Source: Pelagibius sp. (GTDB lineage: Bacteria; Pseudomonadota; Alphaproteobacteria; Kiloniellales; Kiloniellaceae). Taken from it: a stretch of 64,000 bases of DNA. The position numbers and the translations under genes are program-made. Shown in pieces: positions 62,818-64,000 of this stretch. The stretch lies in NCBI RefSeq assembly GCF_028281305.1, contig NZ_JANQKD010000016.1, positions 62,001 through 126,000 on the forward strand. Direction: 5' to 3'. Under the pieces are notes generated by a model. That model made no database searches. It had not been told where the DNA came from and was given only the letters and a program-made list of their open reading frames with translations. Numbering within the stretch: position 1 is the stretch's first letter; each line of letters starts with the position of its first letter.

Positions 62818-63848
62818 GCCCCGTTGTCGGGCTCCACGAGGACATGCAGGACCGCCTTGCTACGCAGCCGCGGCTCCGTCTCGCCCATCTGCCCACGCCT
62901 TTGGAGCCGCTGGAGCGTCTCTCGGCGGACCTTGGCGGGCCGCGGATCCTGGTCAAACGCGACGACTGCACCGGCCTTGGCCTCGGTGGCAACAAGACCC
63001 GCAAGCTGGAATTCCTCTTGGCAGAGGCAGAGGCTCAGGGCGCAGACACGGTCATCACCACCGGCGGCATCCAGTCGAACCACGTGCGCCAGACCGCCGC
63101 GGCGGCCGCAAAGCTGGGCATGGCCTGCGAGCTCGTGCTGACACGGGTCGTCCCCTGGGGCGGACCCGACTATGAGCTGAGCGGCAATATCCAGCTGGAT
63201 CGGCTGTTCGGCGCCAAACTGCATCTTCATGACGGCGATACGGACCGCATCGCAGCCATGGAAAGCCTGGCCGAAAGCCTGCGCCGCAGCGGGCGGAACC
63301 CCTACCTGATTCCCACCGGCGGCTCCAACGCTGTGGGGGCGCTGGGCTACGTGGCGGCGGCGGTCGAACTGGCCGGCCAGCTTGGCAAGGCGGGCGAAAA
63401 GGTTGCCGCGGTGGTCCATGCCTGCTCCAGCGGCGGCACCCAGGCCGGGCTCACCGCCGGCTTCGCCGCCCTCGACCCGGATGTGCGGGTCGTCGGCATC
63501 GACGTCGATGCCAATCCGCCGGCTGTAGCGGCGGAAGTCCGGCGCCTTGCCGGCGAGGTCTGGTCCCAGCTGGACCTGCCCGGCAGCTTTCCGGACGAAA
63601 AGGTGATGCTGCAGCCCGGCTATGCCGGGGCGGCCTACGGCCTGCCCACCGAGGAAATGCGGGATGCGGTTTCGCGCACTGCACGCCTGGAGGGCCTGCT
63701 GCTGGACCCCGTCTACAGCGGCAAGGCCATGGCCGGCCTCATCGGGATGATCAAGGCCGGCGCCTTCGGTTCCGATGAGACCGTGGTCTTCCTCCACACC
63801 GGCGGCATGCCCGCCCTCTTCCCCTACCGTGACGCGCTGGAGGCATGA
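62814..63848 (+). CDS. D-cysteine desulfhydrase-like PLP enzyme (ACC deaminase family)
   Basis: 344 residues, fold type II PLP enzyme. Lys61 in GLGLGGNKTRKLEFLLAEA forms the Schiff base; ITTGGIQSNHVRQTAAAAA and IPTGGSNAVGALGYVAAAVE bind substrate and phosphate; GLLLDPVYSGKAMAGLIGMI is near the C terminus. D-cysteine desulfhydrase (DcyD) and ACC deaminase are closely related; the overall pattern favours the DcyD side, which yields pyruvate, sulfide and ammonia. Translationally coupled to ppa. Confidence 0.9.
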   Translation: MSPVVGLHEDMQDRLATQPRLRLAHLPTPLEPLERLSADLGGPRILVKRDDCTGLGLGGNKTRKLEFLLAEAEAQGADTVITTGGIQSNHVRQTAAAAAKLGMACELVLTRVVPWGGPDYELSGNIQLDRLFGAKLHLHDGDTDRIAAMESLAESLRRSGRNPYLIPTGGSNAVGALGYVAAAVELAGQLGKAGEKVAAVVHACSSGGTQAGLTAGFAALDPDVRVVGIDVDANPPAVAAEVRRLAGEVWSQLDLPGSFPDEKVMLQPGYAGAAYGLPTEEMRDAVSRTARLEGLLLDPVYSGKAMAGLIGMIKAGAFGSDETVVFLHTGGMPALFPYRDALEA

Positions 63849-63955
63849 CTGTGCAGAAGGTATGGGCCCAGATAGTCTCGGCACGTTCTATCGGTTGCAG
63901 AACCCTGCTAGCATGAAGCCATCGCAAGTGGGGAAGACTCACTGGAAGGTAAGGA

Positions 63956-64000
63956 ATGGCCGGAAATCCACGAGCGCTCTTGCTCACTGTCCTCCGGGTC
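63956..64000 (+). CDS. Start of a gene cut by the right window edge
   Basis: Only fifteen codons are visible (MAGNPRALLLTVLRV). The ATG has a good ribosome site, AAGGTAAGGA. The hydrophobic stretch could be the start of a signal peptide. Nothing further can be said. Confidence 0.4.
   Translation, partial: MAGNPRALLLTVLRV

Overview
The window is about 64 kb of high-GC DNA, densely coding on both strands, with frequent 4-base ATGA/TGATG gene overlaps and occasional TTG/GTG starts. The content points to a free-living, aerobic, probably marine or halotolerant alphaproteobacterium, most likely of the order Rhodospirillales. The signs are a fused MrpAB antiporter subunit, a form II molybdenum hydroxylase (CODH-like) cluster, a YdbH/YnbE/YdbL set, PAS_5 and DUF1491 proteins, TTAA-N7-TTAA (CtrA-type) boxes and REP-like palindromes of a kind common in that class. 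No rRNA, tRNA, phage, transposase or CRISPR array was seen. The taxonomic call is inference from gene content.

Layout. 0-6.4 kb (+): the most unusual block. It holds the end of an outer-membrane-barrel-like protein, two tandem paralogous secreted proteins of unknown function, an ECF sigma factor, a transmembrane anti-sigma factor without zinc ligands, and a secreted S8 (subtilisin-like) protease with an IPT/TIG-like domain. 6.4-9.7 kb (-): peptidoglycan glycosyltransferase MtgA behind a large exported coiled-coil membrane protein. 9.8-13.5 kb (-): thiamine transporter thiBPQ under a TPP riboswitch. 13.6-17.6 kb: small metabolic genes (NIPSNAP, RidA with divergent LysR, GNAT, DoxX) and an HTH regulator with a palindromic operator over its own promoter. 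17.7-24.7 kb: an unrecognised gene, prfC, DUF1491, O-methyltransferase, a small secreted protein behind three phased TTAA boxes, DUF192, a histone-deacetylase-like enzyme and a nucleoside hydrolase.

25.2-31.2 kb (+): complete Mrp/Pha cation/proton antiporter operon (AB fused, C, D, E, F, G). 31.4-36.4 kb (+): a complete Liv-type ABC transporter. 36.6-41.1 kb (+): coxG and coxSLM, a form II (AYRGAGR) molybdenum hydroxylase, ending in a strong terminator. 41.2-45.1 kb: ydbH-ynbE-ydbL envelope lipid-transport set. 45.2-52.9 kb (+): the accessory half of the cox system (MoxR ATPase, VWA protein CoxE, two XdhC-family proteins, a fused molybdopterin-binding/MocA-type cytidylyltransferase), interrupted by a universal stress protein and a sodium/alanine symporter.

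52.9-58.3 kb: alpha/beta hydrolase, VOC protein, class II aldolase, then glutathione-dependent formaldehyde detoxification (frmA, S-formylglutathione hydrolase) and a fatty acid desaturase. 58.3-61.9 kb (-): bactofilin, PAS_5 protein and a dual-PAS sensor histidine kinase. 62.3-63.8 kb (+): inorganic pyrophosphatase and a D-cysteine desulfhydrase-like enzyme, with the first codons of one more gene at the right edge.

The most promising hypotheses are (a) that the 0-6.4 kb block is a self-contained cell-surface signalling module in which a cognate subtilase acts on the anti-sigma factor, and (b) that the Liv transporter and the form II hydroxylase form one uptake-plus-oxidation pathway for an unknown organic substrate rather than for CO.
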